In this document: one piece after another, positions 34,388 through 44,927 of the stretch
How the letters are laid out: the number at the start of each line of letters is the position of its first letter
How positions within the stretch are numbered: the first letter of the stretch is position 1
NCBI GenBank assembly: GCA_028532985.1
Contig: JANCIK010000006.1
Span: 372,001 to 436,000 of the forward strand
DNA from: Stropharia rugosoannulata
Lineage: Eukaryota > Basidiomycota > Agaricomycetes > Agaricales > Strophariaceae
DNA length: 64,000 nucleotides
Direction: 5' to 3'
Made by a program: the position numbers and the translations under genes
Notes under the pieces: generated by a model
Database searches by the model: none
Told to the model about the DNA's origin: nothing
What the model saw: the letters and a program-made list of their open reading frames with translations, nothing else

Positions 34388-34452
34388 TGCCACTCCAGCG
34401 AGCAGATTTCTCCATCGCAAAAGCACAGTCAACAGTCTTCGCCCTTACAAAC

Positions 34453-35139
34453 ATGAAAGCACTCCAAACTCTTCAAGCCGGACTCCTCCTACTCCACAAC
34501 TATCAGTGGCTCGACGGCGCGGGCTCTGTCGATTACCTTAACCTCCACTCCAAACAGTTCTTGAACGACAGTGGCCAGGACGCCGCGCTTATTGCCAAAG
34601 CGCCCGACATCACCTGGCACTATGTGTCGAAGGACCTCACCCCAGTACCCGCGTCCTCGGGCCCCGACGGAATCCCGACGTGCACTTTCGACACCTGCCC
34701 CCAGCTCGACATTCTCATCGTCCCCGGGGACGACCGTTTCCAGCTCCTGCCCGACGAGTACAACACCTACCTTGGCAACTTTTTACATAACGAGAACATC
34801 ACAGCTCTGCTCACGATCTGTACCGGTTCTATCACCGTTGCGCGCTCCGGCCTCTTCGACGGACTCAGCGTCTGCAGCAACAAGCTCGCCATGAAGGAGC
34901 TAGCCGCTGAGAACAACCTCCCGCCGAATGTCACCTGGATTGGGGACAGGCGCTGGCACGTTGACGGGAAGGTGTGGAGCTCTGCTGGGATCACGGCTGG
35001 TATCGACCTCGTCGCCGAGTTTGCAAGGGTGCATTTCGATCCGGAAGTCGTGGAGTTCGGCAAAGTTGCGTCTGAGTACGTGCCAAGGCCAGATCAACCA
35101 GACCCGTACGCGTGGGTTCTCCGAAATGTCACCTTGTAG
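34453..35139 (+). CDS. DJ-1/PfpI family protein, copy 2
   Basis: Single-exon, 228 residues, co-linear with copy 1 (18922-19608) along its whole length. It shares the N-terminal LQAGLLLLHNYQWLDGAGSVDYL pattern, the acid-bearing LDILIVPGDD, the nucleophile elbow TICTGS and the ending GITAGIDLVAEFARVHFDPEVV. An isonitrile hydratase-like or glyoxalase-like enzyme is the family expectation; the substrate is unknown. The start was set at 34453 from the TATA box and from alignment with copy 1. The pair flanks 15 kb of mostly unrelated genes in inverted orientation, indicating an older duplication rather than a tandem copy. Confidence 0.9.
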   Translation: MKALQTLQAGLLLLHNYQWLDGAGSVDYLNLHSKQFLNDSGQDAALIAKAPDITWHYVSKDLTPVPASSGPDGIPTCTFDTCPQLDILIVPGDDRFQLLPDEYNTYLGNFLHNENITALLTICTGSITVARSGLFDGLSVCSNKLAMKELAAENNLPPNVTWIGDRRWHVDGKVWSSAGITAGIDLVAEFARVHFDPEVVEFGKVASEYVPRPDQPDPYAWVLRNVTL

Positions 35140-35785
35140 AAGGAGAGGGGTTCGCGCAGATGGAGTATGGAAATTGTTGAAGGGTGCTGCATGTAGAGTT
35201 CAGGGATCTTTTATTGTAGACCAGAATCCAGATATTGGATGACTTCCCGCAGAGGTTCTGCAATTGAATATTGCACAATAAAACATGCTGCAATTTAAAT
35301 TGTCAATAAAATATTGTAGATGCAACAGCCCGTAGACTCTCGTAGACTGCAGGGCAATAGTAAGCAATAAACAATAAACAATTTCCTTGATGATCGAGCC
35401 ATCAAAACCAAGTTCTATATTCAGCATTAGGTATCTCAAAATGGCAACTCGATCGTTTTATTGTCGCTGCAATATTCTAGGAAGGCCTCCCGACCCCTTC
35501 CCAGATTATTAGTCTGGAACAGCTCATGTATTTCAAATGACGATGATGGGAGCCTCGGCAGCTCGGCTTTTGTGGCTTTTGATGGGTTTATTGCGCAATT
35601 TTAATTGCAAAAGCCCTGCGGGAAGTCATCCATTACCGTTCAAATATTATAGGACGCGCGTATAGCTATATATAAAGGCCAGGAATGTCAGAATTTGACA
35701 GTGTGAGAACCACTGCGATGCAATTTGGTGCCCGTGATGGTCAAAAAACATATAAAATGTGCGTGCCGTCGGAGAAAGTCAGGCA
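35140..35785. other. Spacer with P450 promoter
   Basis: About 650 bp between the DJ-1-like gene and the P450. It holds a TATA box (TATATATAAAGG, 35667-35678) about 108 bp before the P450 start codon. Nothing else recognised. Confidence 0.5.
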
Positions 35786-37903
35786 ATGGAAACCCAATAC
35801 TTGCACGATGCCTCCGTTTCTCTGATTACTTGTCTTCTCGTACCAGTGACTGCATTGCTCCTCGGATATGGTTTGCATCGGCGAGATGTGAGCAAGTGCA
35901 CTTTACAGAATCTTCTTCGCATTGGCTCACTAAAGTTTGCCATAGCTGGATCACATCGTAACCGTTGGGTACTCTGATCCATTCTTGTCATGGATATCGG
36001 CAATGCGATACTTCTTTAACGCGCGGGGGATTCTGACAGAAGGATATGCACAGGTGCGTGTAGGGAAATTTCTTGGGGGACGATATTCGAGCTCTAATAA
36101 CTGGTGCGGTGGCAGTACCCGCATGGCTCTTTCAAGGTTGCAACATTCTACGGGTGGACAGTAGTTCTGAACGGAAAGCAATATGTGGAGGACATCACGC
36201 GCTCCAACCCAAACACGCTGAGTAGTATCCAGGCGCTAGTGAACGTAAGACATGCCCATACCGCGCGATATCAGCATACATTCCAATCCACGTACCCCCA
36301 GATGTACCAGCTCAACGCGACTTTCGGAGAAGACGCCATCGAAAAGCACCACCACGTCGCCTCGGTCATTCGTACATCCGTGACAAGGAACCTGGACGAC
36401 CGCTTCTTCGATACCCATCAGGAAGTTGTCTGTTCATTTGACGATATCTTACCAGTGTCATCTTCGCAGAAAGGTGAGTCGTAGTTCCGTGTCAGTGCGT
36501 CGGATCCTTTCAATAATGAACTTGCCATGTATGGGAACAGGTACTTCACCAGCTCCGTGTCCGCTTCCGTATGGAATCTGATGTTCCATGATCTATCTTT
36601 AGCCTGGGTCCCCGTCACTGCGTATTCACTGGCGGTCGATGTGATCTGCAGAGTGACGACGCATTATTTCTTTGGCAAGCCACTCAGTCAGTGAGCCCAA
36701 ACTTACCTAATTTGCCCGTATCTGAGTAGATAATTTCAAGGCGATGATCTAAAGTTCCGCGCCATATGCGAACAAGCAACGATGGAAATACTCAAGGGGA
36801 GCTTCGTAAGACCGTTCCCGACCTTCGTAAAGCCGTGAGCGCACTTCTTGTATATTCAGTGCTGATACCGACTTACCTCGAATATGGGAAGTCTACTTGC
36901 AAGTTTGATTACCCGCGCATTTATTCTTCGTCGCGAGATGGCGCAGTACCTTGGCCCTATGGTTAATGAACGGATAGGTAAAAAGGAACAGCCGGTACGA
37001 GATCCTTGTATGGGCTCACCTAAAATCTAACCAATGGACTATGATAGAATGACCTTATAACGTGGCTTATAGAGGGTGGCATTGCCGCCCAAAAGCCAGT
37101 CACGGTGGATGACATCAGCAGTCGAGTGCTGATCATAAACTTTACTGCAGTACACACCACATCCGCAGTGAGTCTTGTCCCAAACCTCGTACGCTTCAGC
37201 CAACGTCCAAGCAGGTGTTCACGGGGCTCTTGTACGAGTTATGCCGGAGTCCACAAGACGTGGCGATACTCCGAGACGAAGTCGAAAGTGTCCTTGAGGA
37301 AGAAGGCTGGACGCGGCACGCGATGGCGAGAATGTGCAAACTGGACAGCTACCTGCGCGAAGCACAAAGACTGAACACGATATCGGACAGTGAGTGCTCA
37401 AACGTACTTTCCAATCTAACACTGATCTCGCGCCGCCGCAGTCTCTGTATCGAAGGTCGTTTTGGATGACTACACATTCTCAGATGGCCTAAAGGTCCCT
37501 AAAGGCGTGAACATCAGTGTCAACGTATATGCGCGTCATCACTCAGCGGACAACTACACGCAGCCCGAGGTGTTCGACGGGTTCCGTCATGTCCCCGAAG
37601 AATCAAAAACCCAGGCGCCAGCGACAGGACCAACGCCAACATACCACGCTTTCGGGCACGGCAAATCCGCGTGGTGAGCATTTTTGTTGCGGACGCGCTT
37701 GACAATCCAACCAAGTGCTTGTCTTTTGCAGCCCCGGGCGATTCCTTGCAGTAATGGAGATCAAGCTAATGCTGGCACACTTGCTCGTACATTATGACTT
37801 CCGTTTGGAAAAGGACGAGTACCCGAGTAAGTTGCTTATCGACGCCAACGCACTACCAAATCGTGCTGCAAAAGTACTGTTCAGGAAGCGACGGATTGTA
37901 TGA
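35786..37903 (+). CDS. Cytochrome P450 monooxygenase, 11 exons
   Basis: Heme-thiolate monooxygenase, anchored in the ER membrane. Exons: 35786-35887, 35946-36053, 36116-36244, 36302-36473, 36603-36686, 36741-36834, 36904-36994, 37048-37167, 37215-37389, 37442-37673, 37732-37903. They total 1479 nt, 492 residues, all introns GT-AG. The N-terminal anchor is LITCLLVPVTALLLGYGL (residues about 13-30). The I-helix end is INFTAVHTTS (about 290-299), the ExxR motif is EAQR (349-352) and the heme loop is FGHGKSACPGRF with Cys about 436. The fourth intron is longer (129 bp) than the rest. The architecture matches the large basidiomycete P450 set near ent-kaurene-oxidase-like proteins; substrate unknown. 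It converges on the squalene epoxidase gene with 155 bp between. Confidence 0.9.
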
Positions 37904-38058
37904 GTATTAGTCGCGTCAAAATTCCTTATTAGCATTAAATTACAGATAGTCTATAATCCAAGACCACGTTAGTTAGTGGACCAATTGAGTTCGGGGATAT
38001 AACGCACCATTACATAGTATCCTCCAATGTTATCATCATCTATTAAAATATCATACCC

Positions 38059-39738
38059 TCAAAACACACCCAACAGCCCTAGCCCTGGGATCCCCCAGTT
38101 GGCCGCTGCCAGGAGAAGCAAAAGTGGCACGACTGACATAGCGAGTATCTGCCCTCGCGGCGCATCCGCTGCTGACCACCAACGGAGCTCGGTCCATAAC
38201 AGAGGACCAAATACTACACAAGCCGTCCAAAACTGTATTGATTAGTTCATCATTGCTGTAGGGAGTATGTGGGAAGAAACTTACCACGCGGACAGACTTC
38301 AACGCGAGACTGGGGTATTCTATTAGGCTTGGAGCGGACTGGCCATTTTTGCTATTTCTTGGTGGGTGCGCGAACATGACATATATGGAGTAGAACGCGA
38401 CTGAGAAAAAGTGGTAGGCTAGGAGCGTAGGCGACCGTGCGATTCTGTTTGATACAACGTCAGCAAAGAAGGGAGACAGTGCATATGATCCACGCACGCA
38501 GCCAGCAGTGATACTGGGCCATCGACGCACTCCCCTCCACGTTCGAAGTATTTGAAGCAACCTGTTCGGAGAACTTCAAGTTCTTCGTCTAAAAATCTCT
38601 CAGTCAGCATCCCCGTCACAGTCCGGTGTTAATTTGTGTACTCACCGTCAGCGCCGAAAAGATCGTATAATGCCACGCTCAGAATATTGACAGTAGATGA
38701 CAAGGGCTTTCGTGCCCAGTGCCAACGGTTCAGTACGCGCTTTACCTGACGCCAGTCCGCCAGGTCGTCCACCTCACCGAGCAGGTCGCGCAAAAGAACA
38801 ACATCATTGAACGCTACCGTCATCCCACCGCCGGTCAGTGGGTGGCGCATGTTCCACGAGTCCCCGATGAGAATGGCTCCTGGGGTATTCCCCTGTTCGA
38901 CCGGGGGAAGGAAGGAGTTGGGCATGCGCCGCAGGCGGTCGTTGTCAAGAGCCTTCTGAATGGGGAGATGTAGTGATGAGGGGAGCTGCGGGGCTATATT
39001 TTTGAGGATATGCTCTTTGAGGTCGGACGGGAGGGGTGCCTTGACATCAACGAGCATACGGGTATCGTGCTCTGAGATTTGGTATAGCAGTACGGGGCCG
39101 TATCCCTTCACAAGGGCGACCGTGCCGTGGTTGGGTATAGGGAGGCGAGCATCCTCCAGTATAGCGCCGACAAAGTGGCTCTTCGTGTCTGGCTTCACTG
39201 CTGCCTTTCCCATGACCGAGTTGCGGAAATTTGAGAAGCATCCGTCTGCGACAATGACGAGCTTCGCGGACATCGTCTCCTCCACGCCGTTGCGGTTCAC
39301 CCGCACACCATTGACGCCCTTCCCGTCCGGACGATTGACGAGAGCGGTGACTGTCGCCTCTATTAGGTCGACGCCCCGCGCAACGCGCGCCGCTTCTCTA
39401 AGCTTCATGATGAAGCGGCCGTGATGGAAGCTGCGCCCTTCGTAGGTCCCAACTTTGCCGGGGTAGGGTATGTGCACAGATTTCCCGTCTTCGACGACGC
39501 AGTACCCATTGACGGCGATGGCGTCGATGCCCTCGAGGCACTTCTCCATGCCGAGTTTCTGCAGGGCGTGTACGCCGCCAGGCTGGAGGAGCTCGCCGAC
39601 GATGCGGTCGGGTTCGGCGAGGGAGCGCTCGAGGACGGCTATGCGCAGGGGGTTGGGAAGAGTGGAGAGACCGTGGGCAATGGCGCAGCCGGCGACGCCG
39701 GCGCCAACGACTATAATGTCGTAGCTGTGGTTGGACAT
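38059..39738 (-). CDS. ERG1: Squalene epoxidase (squalene monooxygenase), 4 exons
   Basis: FAD- and NADPH-dependent ER enzyme converting squalene to 2,3-oxidosqualene, the entry to ergosterol and triterpenoids. Exons 39738-38646, 38588-38498, 38444-38285 and 38232-38059 give 505 residues (yeast Erg1 has 496). It shows the FAD-binding VVGAGVAG near the N-terminus, VGELLQPGG, VIVADGCFSNFR and ILIGDSWNMRHPLTGGGM. The C-terminal half LRTGCFKYFERGGE and the membrane-associated tail appear only after splicing, ending NWGIPGLGLLGVF. Met39738 places the FAD motif at residue 10-17 as in the family. An in-frame Met at 39879 would add 47 basic residues and is less likely. The three introns are 52-57 bp. 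Confidence 0.95.
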
Positions 39739-40334
39739 GGGGCGAAGGAAATCGTGGTGGACGCGGAGAGGTCGCGCGTCAATGAAATATGTCATCCGAA
39801 ATCGGCCCACTTCCTGTTTCGGCAAACGCCGCCTACGCCTCGATTCTCCCACAGCGGCTCTGGGCACTGGCGCGAACATAAGCGCCCAGGCCTCGATTCA
39901 TGGGTGAGCGTACGACAAAAAGGCCATGAGCTCGTCACAGGATGCGCCCCTCTAGGCTCTCAGTGAATAGTGATTGGCCCATCTCCCCCGCGCTCTGGGT
40001 TTTCCAGTTTGAGAGTAGTGTGCCAGTAGGCGTAACTTTATTGGCGGTTTCGCTGTGAGGTTGCAGCATATTTTACAATTACATGACATGACTGGTGAAC
40101 GCGACCTGTTAATTGCAAGGTGCGATTGAGACCAACCAGTACAATGCGTGGGATGGATACGGCAGTATGTAGTGCACACTACTCACCGGCTTTAACAGCG
40201 ACAGCATCGATGCCCGTGCCTGGCAGGTGGCCAGGCTGTACCGAGCGAGACACGGACACGCTCACTCTAACATGTTTGAAGTTGGAGGGCGAGCGTGCAC
40301 TTCCTAATACTGCCAGGGTGCGATGGTACCACAC
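39739..40334. other. ERG1 upstream region
   Basis: About 600 bp between the ERG1 start and a solo LTR. The region directly upstream of Met39738 is open for 47 codons, which is the alternative ERG1 start. No other gene or RNA recognised. Confidence 0.45.
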
Positions 40335-40572
40335 TGTAAGAGCGTTGTCCTTACATCGATGTCTTGGGGTTTGTTACCTGACGCCTCCTATAAGACGCGT
40401 CCCTTCTCTCTTTGTCCTTCAGACCTTTTCTTTGGCTCTCACATCCATCTTGTCGTCGTCGCTCTCTTGTCATATCCTACGAAGTCCCGAATACACACGT
40501 GTTCTGTTTCCGTTTGTGTGATTCGTGGGCCTTCTCCTCTCCTCTCAGTGTTTGCCGCACGGCGGCTTTCCA
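40335..40572 (+). repeat. Solo LTR of the element 2 family (238 bp)
   Basis: It starts TGTAAGAGCG and ends CGGCTTTCCA, flanked on both sides by CACAC (40330-40334 and 40573-40577), a 5-bp target duplication. It aligns with element 2's LTR at 11186-11424: both open with TGTAAG and an inverted repeat (TGTAAG...CTTACA), both carry a CTATAAG box, and both share TTCCGT(C/T)TGTGTGAT and CAGTGTTT(T/G)CCGC. Lengths are 238 and 239 bp. It is a recombination remnant of an element otherwise gone from this site. Confidence 0.9.
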
Positions 40573-40683
40573 CACACATGGAGGCAACAGACAAATCAAG
40601 AGTAAACATGTATTTCAGTCAATCCTCTTAAATACAAGCCACTAGAGGGTACCCCTAAGTGCTTGTACATACTTGATTTTGTC

Positions 40684-40858
40684 TACTGAAGCCAATCCAC
40701 CCAACAGTTTTTCGAAAACACGTGGCCTTGTTGTCACGGGGTATTTTTCCCATACGCCAGCTATGAACTTAGTAGATCAACATGAATGCATCTGTACTGC
40801 CGTATGTCTTGGCAATCACATCTTGCCTCCATTGAGATAATTCGCGCAACCAAATAAC
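40684..40858 (+). repeat. Left terminal inverted repeat
   Basis: 175 bp, beginning TACTGAAGCC. It is the reverse complement of 42116-42289, with one extra base in the middle (ATGTTGATCTAC versus ATGTTATCTAC) and one or two substitutions. The near identity implies a recent event or gene conversion between the arms. Confidence 0.8.
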
Positions 40859-40859
40859 T

Positions 40860-41985
40860 GATTTTACTTTGTTGACAACCACTCACATTCAGAGTCAAGC
40901 AGAACTTCTCTGATTATTTTACCATATCTTCGAAGAGGCTCACTGGCAGTAAGCGCAAATGCAACAGCTATGTAGCCGTCTTCTTGATGCAATGGTATTT
41001 CCTCAGCTTAGTAAGCAGATGTGGATGGATTATTTGCTGCTTCCTGACGGAGTTTACGTGCAGATGCAACCTCATCTTCATCGCGTTTCCATTGCTTACT
41101 TGAGCGCTCATTCCAATACTGATAAACTGACTTGCGTGAGAATGCCGGTGACGGATAGTTCTCGAGAACATAATCCCATATCTATGTATTAATAAATATT
41201 AGTACTAAGTAGTTCTATTGACAGATATATAAAATATTACCTGGCATGGTGTTGATTTTATATTAATATCTACAATGTGGTCCTTGATGTTCCGAGGAAT
41301 TGCTATGTTGCAGTACGGAACATGATTGTCTTGGTGTGAATACTTAACAAAGACCACATCACTTTGTCCGTCTGAGATCATTATGTGCAGCCATCCACGG
41401 CAGTCAAATGATTGCATTTGCTCCTTATCACGACCTCGCTTATTTTTGCTTTCCGCTGGCTTGTGCTGACGCGTCTTAATTTGTGCACAGTGGTATGAGA
41501 ACCGTGTTACGGGCCTGGTCTTGTAGCGATGTTTGCTATGATAACTTGATACAAAATTAGTATATTACTCTCACACAATTATATATGTACAGAAAGCGGT
41601 ACTCGGTTGACTCCCAGAAACGTTTGGCTAGCTGGTGCGCACGTTCTTGATCTGATCCATACAGCGTCGCCACAGACACAAGCGCAGCAAACGACTGGAC
41701 ATCTTGATTTAGCGCGATGGTGTCTAAGAATAGCTCGAGTGTCAGTTCTGTAAGACCTTTGGTGTCGTCATTCTCGCCATCTTCTGTGTCTTCAGAACTG
41801 GCTCTGTTTTCCTTTTCGATATCTCCGAGCCGCTTCTCAGCATTACGCTTAGCAAGTTTCTCCAAGCATTCTTTGCAGACTTTGGTAAAACACCCAGGCC
41901 CTTTTATTTTGAAGTACTCGGCATTGTGAGGCTTCTGACGTAAGCAGCGTTCACAGGCCTTGTTGTGCTGATGTTGTTCGTTCAT
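40860..41985 (-). pseudogene. Transposase-like gene, 5' part, with in-frame stop
   Basis: Exons 41985-41591, 41535-41241 and 41181-41008 (two GT-AG introns of 55 and 59 bp). The N-terminus has a Cys4 cluster, CERCLRQ...CFTKVCKEC, probably zinc-binding. Later blocks FDCRGWLHIMISD, HVPYCNIAIP and YPSPAFSRKSVY resemble a repetitive Agaricomycete family that I associate with MULE-type transposases. A TAA (41010-41008) stops the frame after 286 residues. The same frame continues beyond it with EEIPLHQEDGYIAVAFAL and IREVLLDSEC up to the left inverted repeat. The catalytic DDE region expected further on is missing, so the element cannot be autonomous. Confidence 0.6.
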
Positions 41986-42115
41986 GCTTCGTAAGTGTCG
42001 GTCGCGTATGCTTGAGGTATCTTAATTAGAAAAGACGCGTCGCGTCAATCGTGCCAGTACTACACATTGTGCTTAGTAATTATATTTCAAACAGTTTCAG
42101 TCGCATTATTGACGC

Positions 42116-42289
42116 GTTATTTGGTTGCGTGAATTATCTCAATGGAGGCAAGATGTGATTGCCAAGACATACGGCAGTACAGATGCATTCATGTTATCTA
42201 CTAAGTTCATAGCTGGCGTATGGGAAAAATACCCCGTGACAACAAGGCCACGTGTTTTCGAAAAACTGTTGGGTGGATTGGCTTCAGTA
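42116..42289 (-). repeat. Right terminal inverted repeat
   Basis: 174 bp, ending GGCTTCAGTA. Partner of 40684-40858. It starts 130 bp outside the first codon of the enclosed minus-strand transposase-like gene. Confidence 0.8.
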
Positions 42290-42597
42290 TTTTGTCTACG
42301 GATTGTCGACTCTCATGCCACGTAAGCTTCTGCCAAATGTATTTATATATAAACACTATTGATCTAAATATACACTTCATCAAACCTATTGCGTTCCTCC
42401 ATTGAGAAATAAAATTCTTAAAATACGCTATGGCCACCAATGAAGCGAGATAAAGACTGGACCACTGGTTATATTACTCTCATGTCACTAACCGATACCA
42501 TCCCCACATTACATTTATTGAGTGCGGATTGACGAAAGCTTGGCAGACATCGTGGCAGAAATACATGTCTTAGGGAGGACAAACTCCCAACGATGCA

Positions 42598-42606
42598 TAT
42601 ATAAAA
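42598..42606 (+). promoter_or_regulatory. TATA box of secreted protein gene
   Basis: TATATAAAA lies about 52 bp before the ATG at 42658. Confidence 0.55.
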
Positions 42607-42657
42607 GACCACCGAGTTTTTACTACATCTCATTCACTCACAACCGACATCTCCTAG

Positions 42658-43405
42658 ATGACTCGCAGCTTTATTTCCATCATCTCAGTCCTGGCTCTTG
42701 CCGCTAATTCCAACTCCCAGTTTTCAATCGGGGCAGGAAACACTGTTAGCACAGTGCCAGGCTTCGTCAACATCAACAACTTCCAAGGAAATGGACTCAA
42801 CATCGTTAACGACAACAACGTACCCAACCTGATTCTTAATGGAACAGCTGTGACTACCTTTCCGTCCTCGTTTGGGTCTGGATCTAACCAACGGGTGTGT
42901 ACTGCCTCATTCTACAAGTCCCAATTGTGTGCTTAACGTGTGTATACCAGTGGCAATTCCTATCAACTGGAGCCCCTGGCCAATTCAATATCGTCAGCAA
43001 CTTCTCTACGGGTGGGCCATGGTTTTTGTCCTTCCCGACGATTCCGCTCCCGAACGGAAATCCAAAGGGCGGCCAGCCTGTCGTTTTCAATAGTCATCCA
43101 GCAACGTTCTCAGTGACATCCACCAACCCACCAAACGTCACGTAGGTGCCGTGTTTTATACTGACAACGTACATTAACTCAGGTTTCTGTGCTATTGGAC
43201 AGGATTACCGAAGCTGTGAGCGGCTTTGCCTTGACCGGGTGGGCTCAAGTTAACGGAAATCCAGGACAAACGACTCCTGTGAGTGACAGTGATATTCCAT
43301 ATACAGTCGAAAAGCATTGCTCACATGTTTCCTCATCAGATAACACTTGAAGTCGCAGGCTCGGTCCTGACCGCCGCACAAGTTTGGACGATTGTATCTG
43401 CCTGA
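42658..43405 (+). CDS. Small secreted protein, 4 exons
   Basis: Exons 42658-42894, 42951-43141, 43203-43278 and 43340-43405 give 189 residues, introns 56-61 bp. The signal peptide is SFISIISVLALAANSNS. The mature part is Asn/Gly-rich: NINNFQGNGLNIVNDNN, then NQRWQF and GQFNIVSNFSTGG, with PPNVT and a C-terminal LEVAGSVLTAAQVWTIV. The NQRWQF...FNI pattern recalls beta-trefoil (ricin B-like) lectins, but only one such block is present, so this stays a guess. It has no Cys residues in the mature protein as spliced, which separates it from hydrophobins. Confidence 0.8.
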
Positions 43406-44927
43406 TATACAGCAGGCCAAACATCAATAATTGAGGTACACAACGGACCACGTTGGAAACAGTGTACACGGTCATACACTATGGTGTGAGAAGGCTCAAC
43501 TTACAGAGGCAATTTGTTGATTGCTTTCACAGGTACAGTAGTGTAAAAAGGATTCAATTATAATATTGTTCTTGATGAAAAATGTTGTCGGATGAGCTGC
43601 ATTTAGTCCAATAATTGCCACAGAAGATCATCCTGGATTTTCATGTGCCTCTGACCTTACAGAGTGCGAGGGCGGCACAAAACGTTCCAACATGTTAGCC
43701 GAGTGGACATGAATCAAGGATAAGTCGTTTCATGACCATTAGGTTTGTGAGATACTCGGTAGACGCAGCGCGTTTATTGAAGGCTAATAATGGACATCTC
43801 AGAAGCGCAATGCACCCTCCTGGCTCTCGCCACACTTATTCAGCCTTGAAATTCAGAGTTTTCAAGCTTCAACTACCGCGATTGCTCCACCGTATCCGCC
43901 CATTGTAACCTTTACAGCGGCCTGCGGTACGTTTTCTCCAGGGTGCCTCATGTACTTAAGTGAACGTGCCTGGCGTTCATTATACAGCTTTTCTTTCTCT
44001 GGACCTTAAAGCTCCAATAATGCGATTGACTAGTAATTTAATTACATACAGCATGCAACCAACTACAATTATATATGTACAAACAAATACCGGCTGCTGA
44101 CAAAGAGGCTTGATCCAAGCCTAACCGTATGGACCACGCGCGACACAAACTGAGGGGACATTTCTTCTTCACCATCTGCTGGGCATTTCTGTTTTGTTTA
44201 GAGCGAGAGTGCATTGTTTTGGGCATGGTATATATATATACAGATCCACTCTAGTATGTATAGTATTTTCTTGCAGAAATACACTCTATATTTTGGAGGA
44301 GCGGAGGTGGACCGACTGCCAGTGCGGACGTAGGAGTAAGCCGAGTGTCCGTGCGCACTTGCCACTTAGATGGCTTGCCATCAGTTAGACCGGCAAACAC
44401 CGATCTGCTTAGCCAAACCACTTAGACGGCCATCTAAGTGCTACCGAACAGGCCCTAAAATCACTTGCATTTAGAACAGCATGGATTGAAGCTATACATA
44501 TGTCTCTTAAAATTCAATAGATTGTAGTCTCCCCCTGGTATATTGAAAGGATATTAGCAATGATTCATTGTATTGTTTCTACTGATAATATGAGTCTAAA
44601 CACTGGATTTGATCTCTCTAGCCTTTATTCAGATTCTATAGATGTCAAATGCAATGAATCAAGAAATGTCCACCAAGTATGAGACGCGCGTGGGAATACT
44701 TGTGCAGAAACCGCATCATATTAACCGTGCTCAGAAGTTGCGCGACGCTTAGCAGTGTTTGTTACAGTTAATTCTCGTTTCCAGCATTTCTCACTGGGAG
44801 TCCTGAGTACCCACATTTACTTTTGTACAAAGAAGCACGGCGTTGATCACATAGATGTACATTATGAAAGGTGATCCTCATAATCTCTCCCAGGTTAATC
44901 CATTCCTTGAAATGAGAGTCAATTTCA
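43406..44927. other. Intergenic stretch
   Basis: About 1.5 kb between two 3' ends. A short (ta)n tract lies near 44228-44240. No gene, RNA or repeat family recognised. Confidence 0.5.

Larger units (their letters stand above)
40684..42289. mobile_element. TIR DNA transposon (Mutator-like?), about 1.6 kb, decayed
   Basis: Two inverted copies of about 174 bp (40684-40858 and 42116-42289), differing at only a few positions, enclose a broken transposase-like gene. The 7 bases TTTTGTC occur directly outside both ends (40677-40683 and 42290-42296); counting one shared base gives an 8-bp duplication ATTTTGTC. Long terminal inverted repeats with a 7-9 bp target duplication fit Mutator-like or hAT elements. 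Part of each repeat could also encode a peptide (KTYGSTDAFMLSTKF in the right copy), so it may originally have been internal sequence. Confidence 0.75.

Noticed and set aside
36474..36602. Possible extra exon or pseudogene lesion in the P450 (129-bp intron)
   Set aside because: The splice restores the expected family sequence on both sides in the correct phase, so a longer intron is the simpler reading.
39421..39966. 181-codon plus-strand ORF over ERG1
   Set aside because: Antisense to the FAD-binding exon of ERG1, which has clear family motifs.
40120..40645. Plus-strand ORFs of 77-133 codons
   Set aside because: They lie mostly inside the solo LTR and use its pyrimidine-rich sequence; no protein features.
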